DNA of 64,000 nucleotides from an uncultured Clostridia bacterium (GTDB taxonomy: Bacteria > Bacillota > Clostridia > TANB77 > CAG-508), in the NCBI GenBank assembly GCA_949538735.1, contig CATGLK010000007.1, positions 16,115-80,114 on the forward strand, given 5' to 3'. The first letter of the stretch is position 1; each line of letters starts with the position of its first letter. Both the position numbers and the translations under genes were made by a program. Under the pieces are notes generated by a model. It searched no databases. It was not told the DNA's origin and was given only the letters and a program-made list of their open reading frames with translations. Of the stretch, positions 17,299 through 25,692 are shown piece by piece.

Positions 17299-17637
17299 AT
17301 GTTTATCTTCGATATATCAAATCCATTAACACTAATATTAATGTTAGCTGCAACAGTATTAATGATATTCTTATCACAAGAAATCAAGAAAAGTATGATA
17401 GGAGCAGTTACATTATTTGCATATTTGGTTATATTAATTGTTCATGTAGTACAATTAGTAACATTACCAGCAGAATTTAGATATCTGGTATCAACGTTAT
17501 CAAGATGCTTAGTTATCGACTTTGTATTTATTCTAGTAACATTTTTCTCATATTTATGGGTAGATGATATAGAAGCAAAAACTTTTGGTAAAAAGAGTGT
17601 AGGCAATACATTAGACTGGTTTTGGAAGAAAATATAA
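17299..17637 (+). CDS. small multi-pass membrane protein, unknown
   Basis: A 112-residue hydrophobic protein with about three membrane segments (about residues 8-24, 33-55 and 68-88) and a positively charged C-terminus rich in Trp and Lys. No family recognised. A clear GGAGGGG ribosome-binding site, a promoter and a downstream terminator make it a monocistronic gene just before spoIIP. Confidence 0.65.
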   Translation: MFIFDISNPLTLILMLAATVLMIFLSQEIKKSMIGAVTLFAYLVILIVHVVQLVTLPAEFRYLVSTLSRCLVIDFVFILVTFFSYLWVDDIEAKTFGKKSVGNTLDWFWKKI

Positions 17638-17650
17638 GAAATTGTTTAAT

Positions 17651-17682
17651 AAAAAGTTTGGTAGAAATATCAAACTTTTTTT
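17651..17682 (+). terminator. rho-independent terminator
   Basis: AAAAAGTTTG and CAAACTTTTT form a 10-bp stem with a 10-base loop and a trailing T-run. Confidence 0.85.
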
Positions 17683-17755
17683 GTATTTTAATGAATAAAG
17701 AGCCAAGCTTTGAATATATATAAATATAATAGACCAAAGATACAAGGAGAAAAAT

Positions 17756-18919
17756 ATGTTCAAAGTTACAGTATTAAAAGCAAAAGATGTTGCTAAAATT
17801 TTTATGGGGATTAGCTTAACAATACTACTAGTATTACTATTTAGCAAAAATTTCGGAAAAAAATCGCAGGAAAATAAATTAAAAAATCTAGAGATAAATT
17901 TAAATTCAATAACAAATCACAGTATGGTAAACTGTATGGACCAAGTAATACCAACAATGTCAAAAGTAAATGAAGAATACAAAAAAATAGCAAAAGAAGA
18001 TGAAAGTGAAGGAAATATATTGCAAGTAATGCTTAAAACTCAGATATCATCAATAAAAGGAATGGAACAAGTAGAATTAAAAGCTCAAAAAGCAGAACAA
18101 CAAAATACAGAAGATAATAAAAATGAAGAAAAACAAGAAGAAATAGAACTTGCAAAAACAGGAGTACAAACACAAGTAATAACAAATAACCCAATAAGCG
18201 AAAACGCAAATGTACAACAAGGCAGCCTGAAAATCAAAAACCAAACAAGTTATGCATTGACAGAAGATGTGTTAAATCCAAACATAACAATAGAAAATAA
18301 AAATATTTTGTTATTCCATACACATAGCTGCGAAAGCTACACACCAAGCGAAAAATATCCATATACGCAAACTGGAAATTTTAGAACAACAGACCTAAAT
18401 TTTACAGTAACACGATTAGGCACAGAACTGCAAAATTATTTGCAACAATATAACTACAATGTAGTACATAGTACAGATTACCACGATTATCCTGCATATA
18501 ATGGTTCATATACACGTTCACTTGCAACAGTGGAAAATATGCTAAAAACAACTCCTTCAGATATTATAATAGATATACATAGAGACGCAATAGGTTCAAG
18601 ACCTGACTATGCTCCAACTGTAAAAATTGGCGAAGAAGAAACTGCACAAATGATGTTTGTTATAGGTACAAATGAAGGTGGACTTTGGCATCCAAACTGG
18701 CAACAAAATTTGAAGTTTGCTGTTAAGGTTCAACAAAAGGCAGAAGAGATGTACCCGGGGTTGTTTAAGCCGATAATGCTTACTCAGTCTAGGTATAATC
18801 AACATGCTGGTAAGTTTGCTAGCATTATTGAGGTTGGCTCAACTGGTAATACATTAGACCAATGCTTGAATAGTATGAAGTATTTGGCAAAGGTATTAGA
18901 TGAGGTTTTGAAAAATTAA
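17756..18919 (+). CDS. spoIIP: stage II sporulation protein P
   Basis: A 387-residue membrane-anchored peptidoglycan amidase/endopeptidase that works with SpoIID and SpoIIM during engulfment of the forespore. One N-terminal membrane segment (about 14-32) is followed by a low-complexity linker and the amidase domain: LLFHTHSCESYTP, STDYHDYPAYNGSYTRSL, IDIHRDAIG and QSRYNQHAGKFASIIEVGS. The start has AAGGAG upstream. The last 300 bases use more T- and G-ending codons than the rest. Its presence implies an endospore-forming lineage; the mother-cell promoter was not identified. Confidence 0.93.
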   Translation: MFKVTVLKAKDVAKIFMGISLTILLVLLFSKNFGKKSQENKLKNLEINLNSITNHSMVNCMDQVIPTMSKVNEEYKKIAKEDESEGNILQVMLKTQISSIKGMEQVELKAQKAEQQNTEDNKNEEKQEEIELAKTGVQTQVITNNPISENANVQQGSLKIKNQTSYALTEDVLNPNITIENKNILLFHTHSCESYTPSEKYPYTQTGNFRTTDLNFTVTRLGTELQNYLQQYNYNVVHSTDYHDYPAYNGSYTRSLATVENMLKTTPSDIIIDIHRDAIGSRPDYAPTVKIGEEETAQMMFVIGTNEGGLWHPNWQQNLKFAVKVQQKAEEMYPGLFKPIMLTQSRYNQHAGKFASIIEVGSTGNTLDQCLNSMKYLAKVLDEVLKN

Positions 18920-18937
18920 GTTGATATATAATAAAAA

Positions 18938-18972
18938 AAGATAGGAAAAGCACAAAGCTGATCCTATCTTTG
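18938..18972 (-). terminator. hairpin, probably terminating the minus-strand 19066 gene
   Basis: AAAGATAGGA and TCCTATCTTT flank a 15-base loop. The T-run (complement of AAAAAA) is on the minus-strand side, so it best serves the gene at 19066-19494. A second 11-bp stem (TCTCATAAATT / AATTTATGAGA) lies at about 18998-19025. Confidence 0.6.
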
Positions 18973-19065
18973 AAGTATCTATATAGAGACTTCTTATTTC
19001 TCATAAATTTATTTTAATTTATGAGATGTTAATTCATAGTCAAGATATAGGTAAAATTTAAAATT

Positions 19066-19494
19066 CTACCAAGTTACAGAAAAATTGAAATAAGCTGATT
19101 TGGCATTTGTTGTTCCAGACCAATTTTCGACCCAAACGTGGTAATCTCCGCCAATGCTCATCCATAGATTTTTGCTTATAGTTGAACCATCTCCGCGGAC
19201 ATAACCAACAACACCAGTAATACCCACAGGGTTGACGACACTAACTCGATATTCCATATTAGGATTTCCAGTAGCTGTTACTGTAACTGTGGGATTAAAT
19301 CCCATATTAACGATTTTTCCTACTTGACCTGTAGCTGGTTTTAACTCCATGGAAAATGAAGTTGATGCATATGTAGAGGCTATACTAGTCTCTGAATTAG
19401 AACCTGATGTAGCAAAAACAGGCAAAGGCCCGTTTACTAAAAGTCCTAAGCAAATCATAAGTGATACAAGTTTTTTCTTAAGTTGTAGATTCAT
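19066..19494 (-). CDS. small secreted protein
   Basis: A 142-residue protein with a classical signal peptide (KKKLVSLMICLGLLVNG, cleavage probably after PVFA near residue 28). The mature part is about 110 residues, rich in Thr, Ser, Gly and Val, and looks like a beta-sandwich (NPTVTVTATGNPNMEYRVSV, GGDYHVWVENWSG). No cysteines and no wall anchor. AGGAGG lies 6 bases before the ATG and there is a minus-strand promoter. The family is not recognised. It is likely exported and may bind a wall or matrix component. Confidence 0.7.
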   Translation of the reverse strand: MNLQLKKKLVSLMICLGLLVNGPLPVFATSGSNSETSIASTYASTSFSMELKPATGQVGKIVNMGFNPTVTVTATGNPNMEYRVSVVNPVGITGVVGYVRGDGSTISKNLWMSIGGDYHVWVENWSGTTNAKSAYFNFSVTW

Positions 19495-19578
19495 AATGTT
19501 CCTCCTGTGTTGTTAAACCTATATTAGACTATGAAAAAACACTAAGTACATAGCATTAAGCTACACACTCTAATATTT

Positions 19579-19607
19579 AGTATAATATACATTTACAATT
19601 TTGTCCA
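19579..19607 (-). promoter_or_regulatory. minus-strand promoter for the secreted-protein gene
   Basis: On the minus strand TGGACA (19607-19602), 17 bases, then TATACT (19584-19579). The start codon is at 19494. Confidence 0.6.
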
Positions 19608-19677
19608 CATCTTTTTGCCATTTTTTTACTTTTTTTAGAATTTTATGGAATTTTTGACAAAAATATAAAATTTATAG

Positions 19678-19706
19678 TTGACTTATTTAGTGGCAAATGC
19701 TATTAT
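19678..19706 (+). promoter_or_regulatory. promoter for the 57-residue membrane protein gene
   Basis: TTGACT at 19678-19683, a 17-base spacer and TATTAT at 19701-19706, followed by an AGGAGG ribosome-binding site at 19719-19724. Confidence 0.7.
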
Positions 19707-19733
19707 GAAGAAAAAGATAGGAGGTATAGGTCA

Positions 19734-19907
19734 ATGAATAGATTAAACAAAATACTTCTAACTATTATTGCAATACTTGTAGTAGCATTAATTAGTATGA
19801 CATACTTCTTTTTCCAAATGAAAAAAACAGCTGAATACAACTTTACAATGTACAAGAATATGGAAGAACAAGTGGAATTTCTAAGGAGTCAGTACGAAAA
19901 GCAATAA
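19734..19907 (+). CDS. 57-residue single-pass membrane protein
   Basis: MNRLNKILLTIIAILVVALI begins a 57-residue protein with one membrane helix (about 6-29) and a charged, helical tail (EEQVEFLRSQYEKQ). A promoter, AGGAGG 9 bases before the ATG and a terminator directly after show that it is a real transcription unit despite its size. The function is unknown; the shape fits a small membrane regulator or scaffold. Confidence 0.75.
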   Translation: MNRLNKILLTIIAILVVALISMTYFFFQMKKTAEYNFTMYKNMEEQVEFLRSQYEKQ

Positions 19908-19919
19908 TTATACAGAATT

Positions 19920-19952
19920 AAAGAACTGTTTATTAAGCAGTTCTTTAATTTT
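19920..19952 (+). terminator. rho-independent terminator
   Basis: AAAGAACTG and CAGTTCTTT form a 9-bp stem with a 9-base loop followed by AATTTT. Confidence 0.85.
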
Positions 19953-19964
19953 GCAAAAATAAGC

Positions 19965-19993
19965 TTGAAATCTTGAACTGAATTATATATAAT
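19965..19993 (+). promoter_or_regulatory. promoter for pgi
   Basis: TTGAAA at 19965-19970, a 17-base spacer and TATAAT at 19988-19993, 40 bases before the pgi start. Confidence 0.65.
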
Positions 19994-20032
19994 GTAACAA
20001 GAAAAAGAAAAGAAAGCGAGGCGTAATAAAAA

Positions 20033-21340
20033 ATGGCAGAAATAAAATTAAATTTAAAAAACACAGGAATAACACAAAAATCAATAATGGCATACAAAGA
20101 AAAAATCAAAAACATACACGAAGACTTACACACAAGAGCAAACGACCAAAAAGACTTCGTAGGCTGGTTAGACCTACCAGTAAATTATGACAAAGAAGAA
20201 TTTAAAAGAATAAAAAAAGCAGCAAAAAAAATAAAAAAAGAATCAGACATATTAGTAGTAATAGGAATAGGCGGATCATACCTAGGAGCAAGAGCGGTAA
20301 TAGAAGGATTAACAAGCTCATTTAGCGATATGTTACCAGCAAAACAAAGAAAAAATCCACAAATTCTATATGTAGGAAACAACCTAAGTCCAAACTACAT
20401 AAATGAACTAATAGAATACATAGGAGACAAAGACTTTTCAATAAATGTAATATCAAAATCAGGAACAACAACAGAACCAGCAATTGCATTTAGAATATTT
20501 AGAGAAATACTAGAAAACAAATATGGAATAGATGAAGCAAGAAGCAGAATATATGCAACAACAGACAAAGAAAAAGGAGCACTAAAAACATTAGCACAAA
20601 AAGAAGGATATGAGCAATTTGTAGTACCAGATAATGTAGGCGGAAGATATTCAGTACTAACAGCAGTAGGACTATTACCAATAGCAGCAGCAGGAATAAA
20701 CATAGACGAACTAATGGAAGGGGCAAGAATAGCAAGAGAAAGATATAATGACCCAGAACTAAAATACAACGAATGCTATCAATATGCAGTAGTAAGAAAC
20801 ATTCTATATAAAAAACACAAAGATATCGAAATATTAGTAAACTACGAACCAAAAATGCACTACTTTACAGAATGGTGGAAACAACTATATGGAGAAAGTG
20901 AAGGAAAAGAAAATAAAGGAATATTCCCAGCAGGAGTAGACAATACAACAGACTTACACTCAATGGGACAATACATACAAGAAGGAAGAAGAAATCTATT
21001 TGAAACAGTAATAGAAGTAAAAGAACCAAGCACAGACATAAAAATCAACCCAGATGACGACAACTTAGATGGATTAAACTACCTAAGTGGAAAAACACTA
21101 GACTACGTAAACAAAAAAGCAATGGAAGGAACAATACAAGCACACGTAACAGGCGAAGTACCAAACATCAAAATAACAATGAATGAACTAGACGAAAAAA
21201 ATATAGGAGAACTAATATATTTCTTCGAAAAAGCATGTGCGGTATCAGGAAACATATTAGGAATAAATCCATTTAATCAACCAGGAGTAGAAGAATACAA
21301 GAAAAATATGTTTAAACTACTAAAAAAACCAGGATATTAA
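20033..21340 (+). CDS. pgi: glucose-6-phosphate isomerase
   Basis: A 435-residue glycolytic enzyme interconverting glucose-6-phosphate and fructose-6-phosphate. Motifs: [31 protein letters not shown] (sugar-phosphate binding), [17 protein letters not shown], and the C-terminal [16 protein letters not shown]. Length matches the short bacterial form. The gene uses almost only A-ending codons. It is followed by an inverted repeat pair (C element) and then the thioesterase gene. The ribosome-binding site (GCGAGG) is weaker than average here. Confidence 0.96.
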   Translation: MAEIKLNLKNTGITQKSIMAYKEKIKNIHEDLHTRANDQKDFVGWLDLPVNYDKEEFKRIKKAAKKIKKESDILVVIGIGGSYLGARAVIEGLTSSFSDMLPAKQRKNPQILYVGNNLSPNYINELIEYIGDKDFSINVISKSGTTTEPAIAFRIFREILENKYGIDEARSRIYATTDKEKGALKTLAQKEGYEQFVVPDNVGGRYSVLTAVGLLPIAAAGINIDELMEGARIARERYNDPELKYNECYQYAVVRNILYKKHKDIEILVNYEPKMHYFTEWWKQLYGESEGKENKGIFPAGVDNTTDLHSMGQYIQEGRRNLFETVIEVKEPSTDIKINPDDDNLDGLNYLSGKTLDYVNKKAMEGTIQAHVTGEVPNIKITMNELDEKNIGELIYFFEKACAVSGNILGINPFNQPGVEEYKKNMFKLLKKPGY

Positions 21341-21346
21341 TGGTTT

Positions 21347-21457
21347 TGGGTGTTTTTGGGGACAGACCTTAAAAACACCCACTTTAAATATTAAAAAATA
21401 AAAAAATATTATAATCAACGTAGGGTGTTTTTAAGGACTGTCCCCAAAAACACCCAA
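21347..21457. repeat. inverted-repeat pair, GGGTG-arm type (C)
   Basis: GGGTGTTTTT-GGGGACAGACCTT-AAAAACACCC at the left and its inverse GGGTGTTTTT-AAGGACTGTCCCC-AAAAACACCC at the right, about 45 AT-rich bases apart. Each half is a hairpin and the two together form a longer one. It has the core of the A and B elements with entirely different arms. It ends at the AAGGAG of the thioesterase gene. Confidence 0.85.
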
Positions 21458-21469
21458 AAGGAGCAGAAA

Positions 21470-22193
21470 ATGATTTACAAAGAAACGTTTAAACCAGGAC
21501 TAAAAGATATAGGAAAAGATAACACTATAAAAAATAGAGCAATATTAGAAATATTAGAAAATGTAGCAGCATACCATTCTGATACAGTCAGCTATGGTGC
21601 AAATCAAACTGATACTAATAGAACAGCATGGATTTTACTTGACTGGAACTTACAAGTATTAAAAAGACCAAAATACGGACAAGTATTAACAGTAGAAACT
21701 TGGGGAAGAGACGTGAAAAAATTTTTTACATTCCGTGATTTTGAAATATATGATGAAAACCAAGAATTGTGTGTAATTGCAACATCAAAATGGGCTTTAA
21801 TTGATATAGATGAAAGAAAAATGGTCAGACTAACAGATGAAATTATGAATAGATACGAACCAGAAGAAAAAAGCGTATTTTCTGAGGAAAAACTGGGTAA
21901 ACTAGAAGTACCAACAGAATTTTCATCATATATCAATTACGAAGTAATTAGAAAAGATATAGATGTGAATAAACATATGCATAATTTGTATTACTTAGAT
22001 TTGGCATATGAGGCTATGCCTGAGGAAGTATATGAACAAAGACCATTTGATAATGTTAGAATTACTTATAAGAAAGAAATAAAATTGCGGAGATAAAGTT
22101 CAATGTAAATACACCTATGAAGACGGCAAACATATTATAGTAATAATGAGTGAAGATGAAAAAAATATACATTCAATAATAGAAATAAGCTAA
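21470..22193 (+). CDS. acyl-ACP thioesterase, +1 frameshift needed at CGG 22088
   Basis: A 240-residue protein when a +1 shift is allowed, of the FatA-like hotdog thioesterase family that releases fatty acids from acyl carrier protein. Visible: WILLDWNLQVLKRPKYGQ, TWGRDVKKFFTFRDFEI and NKHMHNLYYLDLA (catalytic-type region). Frame 0 stops at 22096 right after CGG AGA TAA. Skipping the C at 22088 gives Gly207 and the normal family ending (LGDKVQCKYTYEDG...SEDEKNIHSIIEIS), stopping at 22191-22193. Start ATG at 21470 has AAGGAG; the frame upstream is repeat sequence. Confidence 0.85.
22088..22091 (+). other. putative +1 recoding site CGG-A in the thioesterase gene
   Basis: Frame-0 codons TTG CGG AGA TAA. 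Dropping the C reads TTG GGA GAT AAA and continues 33 more residues that match the family. Confidence 0.8.
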
Positions 22194-22194
22194 A

Positions 22195-22226
22195 AATTGC
22201 CAAAAAGGTCCGTCCCCAATGGCAAT
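22195..22226. repeat. palindromic repeat element, GCCA-arm type (A2)
   Basis: ATTGCCAAAAAGGTCCGTCC followed by CCAATGGCAAT, directly after the shifted stop of the thioesterase gene. May serve as its terminator. Confidence 0.8.
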
Positions 22227-22250
22227 ATTTTAAAAATTTTGAAAAAATTG

Positions 22251-22280
22251 TTGAATTTTGTTGTTAGAATGTGCTATAAT
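22251..22280 (+). promoter_or_regulatory. promoter for pyk
   Basis: TTGAAT at 22251-22256, an 18-base spacer and TATAAT at 22275-22280, 33 bases before the pyk ATG. Confidence 0.6.
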
Positions 22281-22313
22281 AAAGGCTGGTTTTAAAAAGG
22301 GAGGATATGTATA

Positions 22314-23759
22314 ATGAAAACTAAATTAAGAAAAACAAAAATAGTAGGAACAATAGGGCCTGCAAGTCAAAGTGAAGAAATGTTGACAAAGCTAGTAAAT
22401 GCTGGGTTAAACGTAACAAGAATTAACTTTTCTCATGGTGGATATGAAGAAAATGGAGAAAAAATTGAAACAATAAAAGCTGTAAGAGAAAAACTAAACA
22501 AACCAGTAGCATTACTATTAGATACAAAAGGACCTGAAATTAGAACAGGTGTATTAGAAACAGGAAATGAAAAAGTAACAATAAACGAAGGTCAAGAATT
22601 TACATTTGTAAATGATGATATAATTGGAAACAACGAAAGAACAAGTATAAGCTACAAAGAATTATACAAAGATGTTCAAGTTGGTTCAACATTATTAGTA
22701 GATGACGGAGCAATTGAATTCGAAATAACAAAAATAGATGGAAAAGATATTGTATGTAAAGCATTAAATACAGGAAGATTAGGAAGCAGAAAAACAATGA
22801 ACGTTCCTGGTGTTAAATTAGAATTACCAGCATTAACACAAAAAGACATTGACGATATAACAGAAGGAATTAAAAGAGGTTTTGATTATATCGCAGCTTC
22901 ATTTGTAAGAAAAGAAGCAGATGTTAAAGCTTTAAGAGATTTATTAGATTCAAACGGTGGAGAAAGAGTAAAAATAATTTCTAAAATAGAAAACCAAGAA
23001 GGAATAGACAATTTTGAAGACATATTAGCAGCATCTGACGGAATAATGGTAGCACGTGGAGATATGGGTGTTGAAATACCAATGGAACAAGTTCCAATTG
23101 TACAAAAACACTTTATCAAAAGATGTAACGAAGTTGGAAAACCAGTAATAACAGCAACACAAATGTTAGAATCAATGACACAAAACCCAAGACCAACAAG
23201 AGCAGAAGTAAGTGACGTTGCAAACGCAGTATATGACATTACAGGAGCTATAATGCTATCAGGAGAATGTGCAATGGGAAAATACCCAGTAGAATGTGTT
23301 GAAGCAATGAACAAAATATCAACAGCAATAGAAGGAAGTATAAATTACTGGAAGAGATTTGACAAAAAATCAACAGGAAAATATGTAGAAAAAGATTTAG
23401 AAAGTGCAATTGCATATTCAACATGTGTAACAGCAAAACATATTGACGCAGATGCAATAGTAGCATATACACACAAAGGTGATTCTATAAGAAAATTAGC
23501 AGGATTAGGAGCAGGATGCCCAATATTCGCTATAACAGATGATGAAAAAACATATCATCAATTATCAGTATCATTTAATGTAACTCCAGTTCTATGCAAA
23601 GGAGAAGCTACAATTGAAGGTACAATTACAAAAGGAATTGAAACATTAAAAGCAGAAGGAATTTTAGAATCAGGAGATACAGTTGTTTTAGCAGGTGGAG
23701 CAAAAATATTACCAACAGACGGAGAAAACAAAGTTATCGGTGGATATGTAAAAATATAA
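22314..23759 (+). CDS. pyk: pyruvate kinase
   Basis: A 481-residue glycolytic enzyme making pyruvate and ATP from phosphoenolpyruvate. Motifs: KTKIVGTIGPAS at the start, RINFSHGG, LLLDTKGPEIRTG, the active-site ISKIENQEGI and MVARGDMGVEIP, and TQMLESM. The C-terminal domain is the normal allosteric part; the extra PEP-utiliser domain seen in some Firmicutes is absent. GGGAGGATA precedes the ATG. A strong terminator follows, so it is probably monocistronic. Confidence 0.97.
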   Translation: MKTKLRKTKIVGTIGPASQSEEMLTKLVNAGLNVTRINFSHGGYEENGEKIETIKAVREKLNKPVALLLDTKGPEIRTGVLETGNEKVTINEGQEFTFVNDDIIGNNERTSISYKELYKDVQVGSTLLVDDGAIEFEITKIDGKDIVCKALNTGRLGSRKTMNVPGVKLELPALTQKDIDDITEGIKRGFDYIAASFVRKEADVKALRDLLDSNGGERVKIISKIENQEGIDNFEDILAASDGIMVARGDMGVEIPMEQVPIVQKHFIKRCNEVGKPVITATQMLESMTQNPRPTRAEVSDVANAVYDITGAIMLSGECAMGKYPVECVEAMNKISTAIEGSINYWKRFDKKSTGKYVEKDLESAIAYSTCVTAKHIDADAIVAYTHKGDSIRKLAGLGAGCPIFAITDDEKTYHQLSVSFNVTPVLCKGEATIEGTITKGIETLKAEGILESGDTVVLAGGAKILPTDGENKVIGGYVKI

Positions 23760-23768
23760 CAAATAATA

Positions 23769-23816
23769 AAAGAAAAGCAAGATTTTGGAAAAAGCAAAAT
23801 TTTGCTTTTCTTTTTT
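23769..23816 (+). terminator. rho-independent terminator of pyk
   Basis: AGAAAAGCAA and TTGCTTTTCT form the stem, followed by TTTTTT. Confidence 0.85.
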
Positions 23817-23927
23817 GATATATGATATACAAGTTAAAAACTAGTAAGCATAGGGAAATAAACAAAAGGCAGAATAAAAAGACTATATAAGAGTTTCCAT
23901 AAAGTAGTAAAAAATCCTAAAAAACCC

Positions 23928-23956
23928 TTTACAAAGTTTAAATAATGTAATATAAT
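23928..23956 (+). promoter_or_regulatory. promoter of the sortase/surface-protein operon
   Basis: TTTACA at 23928-23933, a 17-base spacer and TATAAT at 23951-23956, about 120 bases before the first start codon. The upstream 110 bases of this 323-base intergenic region show nothing else. Confidence 0.7.
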
Positions 23957-23984
23957 GTTGTGTGTAAAAATATAACTTTTAGTA

Positions 23985-24045
23985 TACTACTTCAAAAGCT
24001 TGTATCCGTAGGGAAGATACGAGAAATAAGTAGTATATAAAACAT
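23985..24045 (+). ncRNA. structured 5' leader of the surface operon (unassigned)
   Basis: TATACTACTT (about 23988-23997) pairs with AAGTAGTATA (about 24029-24038) in a 10-bp outer stem. Inside, CTTGTATC pairs with GATACGAG around the loop CGTAGGGAA. The asymmetric internal loop (CAAAAG against AAAT) and G-rich loop look like an ordered RNA rather than a terminator. I do not recognise it as a known riboswitch class. Confidence 0.45.
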
Positions 24046-24082
24046 TAAATAACTAATTATTAAATTTATAGGGGGGTTCATA

Positions 24083-25081
24083 ATGAGAGGATTAAAAGTC
24101 AAAATTATGACTATGGTATTAGTAGTTATATTAATAACATTAACAATACCAGTAAATGTTTTTGCAGCAGAAGCAGAAGTGCAAGTTGTAAAAACAGATA
24201 AAGATTACATAATCTACGTAAAAGGATTAGCAGATTCGAAATTTCAATATGCTATAACAACAGAAAAAGGAGCAGAAGAGGTTGACTTGAATTATATCAA
24301 TTCAGTAGAAGATGAAGATAATAATCAAGTAATGCTAATCGAAAGTGATAAAATAGCACAAGGAACTAACTATATTCATACAAAAGTAAAAGAAGGAGAT
24401 GAAGAAGTTAAAACAGTAAATGAAATAAACTTCGAAACTCAAAGCTTCAATACAGAAAAAATGGAAATAGTTGAAAACACAACAAAAAGAATAAAAACAG
24501 AATTAAAAACAAACCTAGAAAAAATAAATGAAGTAAGAGACGGAATGCAATACACAGAAACAATTGGTGGATTACAAATAGTAGATGACGAAAACGCAAC
24601 ATACTATTATGAAAGAACAAAACTACCAGCAGACCAATATTCAAAACTACAAGAATTAGCAAATGAATTAAATATTGGATATGAAGAAAAAGATATGTAT
24701 TCAAAAATAGAATATGCAAACGAATTTTACAACTTATATAATTCACTAATCGAAAAAGCAAAATGGGAACCAGTAGAAAAAGACTTAATAATAAAACAAC
24801 CAATAGAAGCACAAAAAGGTGAACAATATGTTGTATTATTAAAAAAAGTAGCACAAGACGGAACAGAAACATATGATGCAAAATTTATGACATCATATAG
24901 AGAAGATGAAGAAGAAAAAATACCAGGAAAAACAGAAACAAAAATAGTACAAGAAACAGCAAAACTACCAATAACAGGAGACAGCATTATACTATTTGCA
25001 ATATTAGCAGTTATCGTATTAGCATTAATCCTTATATTTGTAAGAATGAAAAAATTGCAAAACAAAGAAGAAAAACACTAA
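24083..25081 (+). CDS. LPXTG-type cell-wall-anchored surface protein
   Basis: A 332-residue exported protein. Signal peptide at about 1-29 (IMTMVLVVILITLTIPVNVF, cleavage near AEA). The C-terminus has the sorting signal LPITG (295-299), a hydrophobic helix and a basic tail (RMKKLQNKEEKH), so sortase should link it to the wall. The central part is acidic and mixed alpha/beta without a recognised domain. GGGGGG precedes the ATG after a long structured leader. The sortase gene starts one base after its stop codon. It is probably the dedicated substrate of that sortase. Confidence 0.85.
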   Translation: MRGLKVKIMTMVLVVILITLTIPVNVFAAEAEVQVVKTDKDYIIYVKGLADSKFQYAITTEKGAEEVDLNYINSVEDEDNNQVMLIESDKIAQGTNYIHTKVKEGDEEVKTVNEINFETQSFNTEKMEIVENTTKRIKTELKTNLEKINEVRDGMQYTETIGGLQIVDDENATYYYERTKLPADQYSKLQELANELNIGYEEKDMYSKIEYANEFYNLYNSLIEKAKWEPVEKDLIIKQPIEAQKGEQYVVLLKKVAQDGTETYDAKFMTSYREDEEEKIPGKTETKIVQETAKLPITGDSIILFAILAVIVLALILIFVRMKKLQNKEEKH

Positions 25082-25082
25082 A

Positions 25083-25673
25083 ATGAAGTTAAAGATATAT
25101 AAAACAATATTTGCAATATTGTTTATAGCAGTAATTGTAGTAATAGGATTAATAGCTGTAAAATACGGAAAAAACTATTTAAATGACCAAGAAACTCAAA
25201 AAGTAGTAGAAACATTTTCAAGAAGTTTAGAAAGCGAGATAAAAGAAAATGTAACTATGAATGGTTACAAAGTAATTGGAATAGTAAAAATTCCAAAAAT
25301 TGAGTTAGAATACCCAATACTAGATATAGACACATACAACCCAGAAGAGACAAAAGAACCAATGAAAATATCGATAGTAAAATATTGGGGAGGTCAAGTA
25401 AACGACTATGGAAATTTGTCAATAGCAGGACATAACAATTATGATGGAACAATGTTTGGAAAAACAAAACACCTAGAAATAGGCGATACAGTAGAACTTA
25501 CAGATTTAAATGGAAATACAGTAACATATCAAATATATGATAAATTTATAACAGACCCAAATGATGTAACAATTCTTGCAACAAATGACAATACCATAAG
25601 AGAAACAACACTAATAACGTGTACAAACGGAAATAGAGAAAGACTTATATTAAAGGCAAAAGAAACTAAATAA
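25083..25673 (+). CDS. sortase (class D-like)
   Basis: A 196-residue transpeptidase anchored by an N-terminal helix (about 6-28). The catalytic triad is visible: His117 in SIAGHNNYDG, Cys180 in TLITCTNG, and Arg187. It cleaves LPXTG-type signals and joins the protein to the wall. It overlaps closely with the LPITG gene upstream and is followed after 19 bases by the giant surface-protein gene. Class assignment is by overall look (short, single sortase next to its substrate), not by alignment. Confidence 0.9.
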   Translation: MKLKIYKTIFAILFIAVIVVIGLIAVKYGKNYLNDQETQKVVETFSRSLESEIKENVTMNGYKVIGIVKIPKIELEYPILDIDTYNPEETKEPMKISIVKYWGGQVNDYGNLSIAGHNNYDGTMFGKTKHLEIGDTVELTDLNGNTVTYQIYDKFITDPNDVTILATNDNTIRETTLITCTNGNRERLILKAKETK

Positions 25674-25692
25674 TAAAAGGAGGAAATCTAAA

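Noticed and set aside
23985..24045. Known cyclic-di-GMP, preQ1 or ydaO-type riboswitch
   Set aside because: The conserved loops of those classes are not present; left as an unassigned leader.
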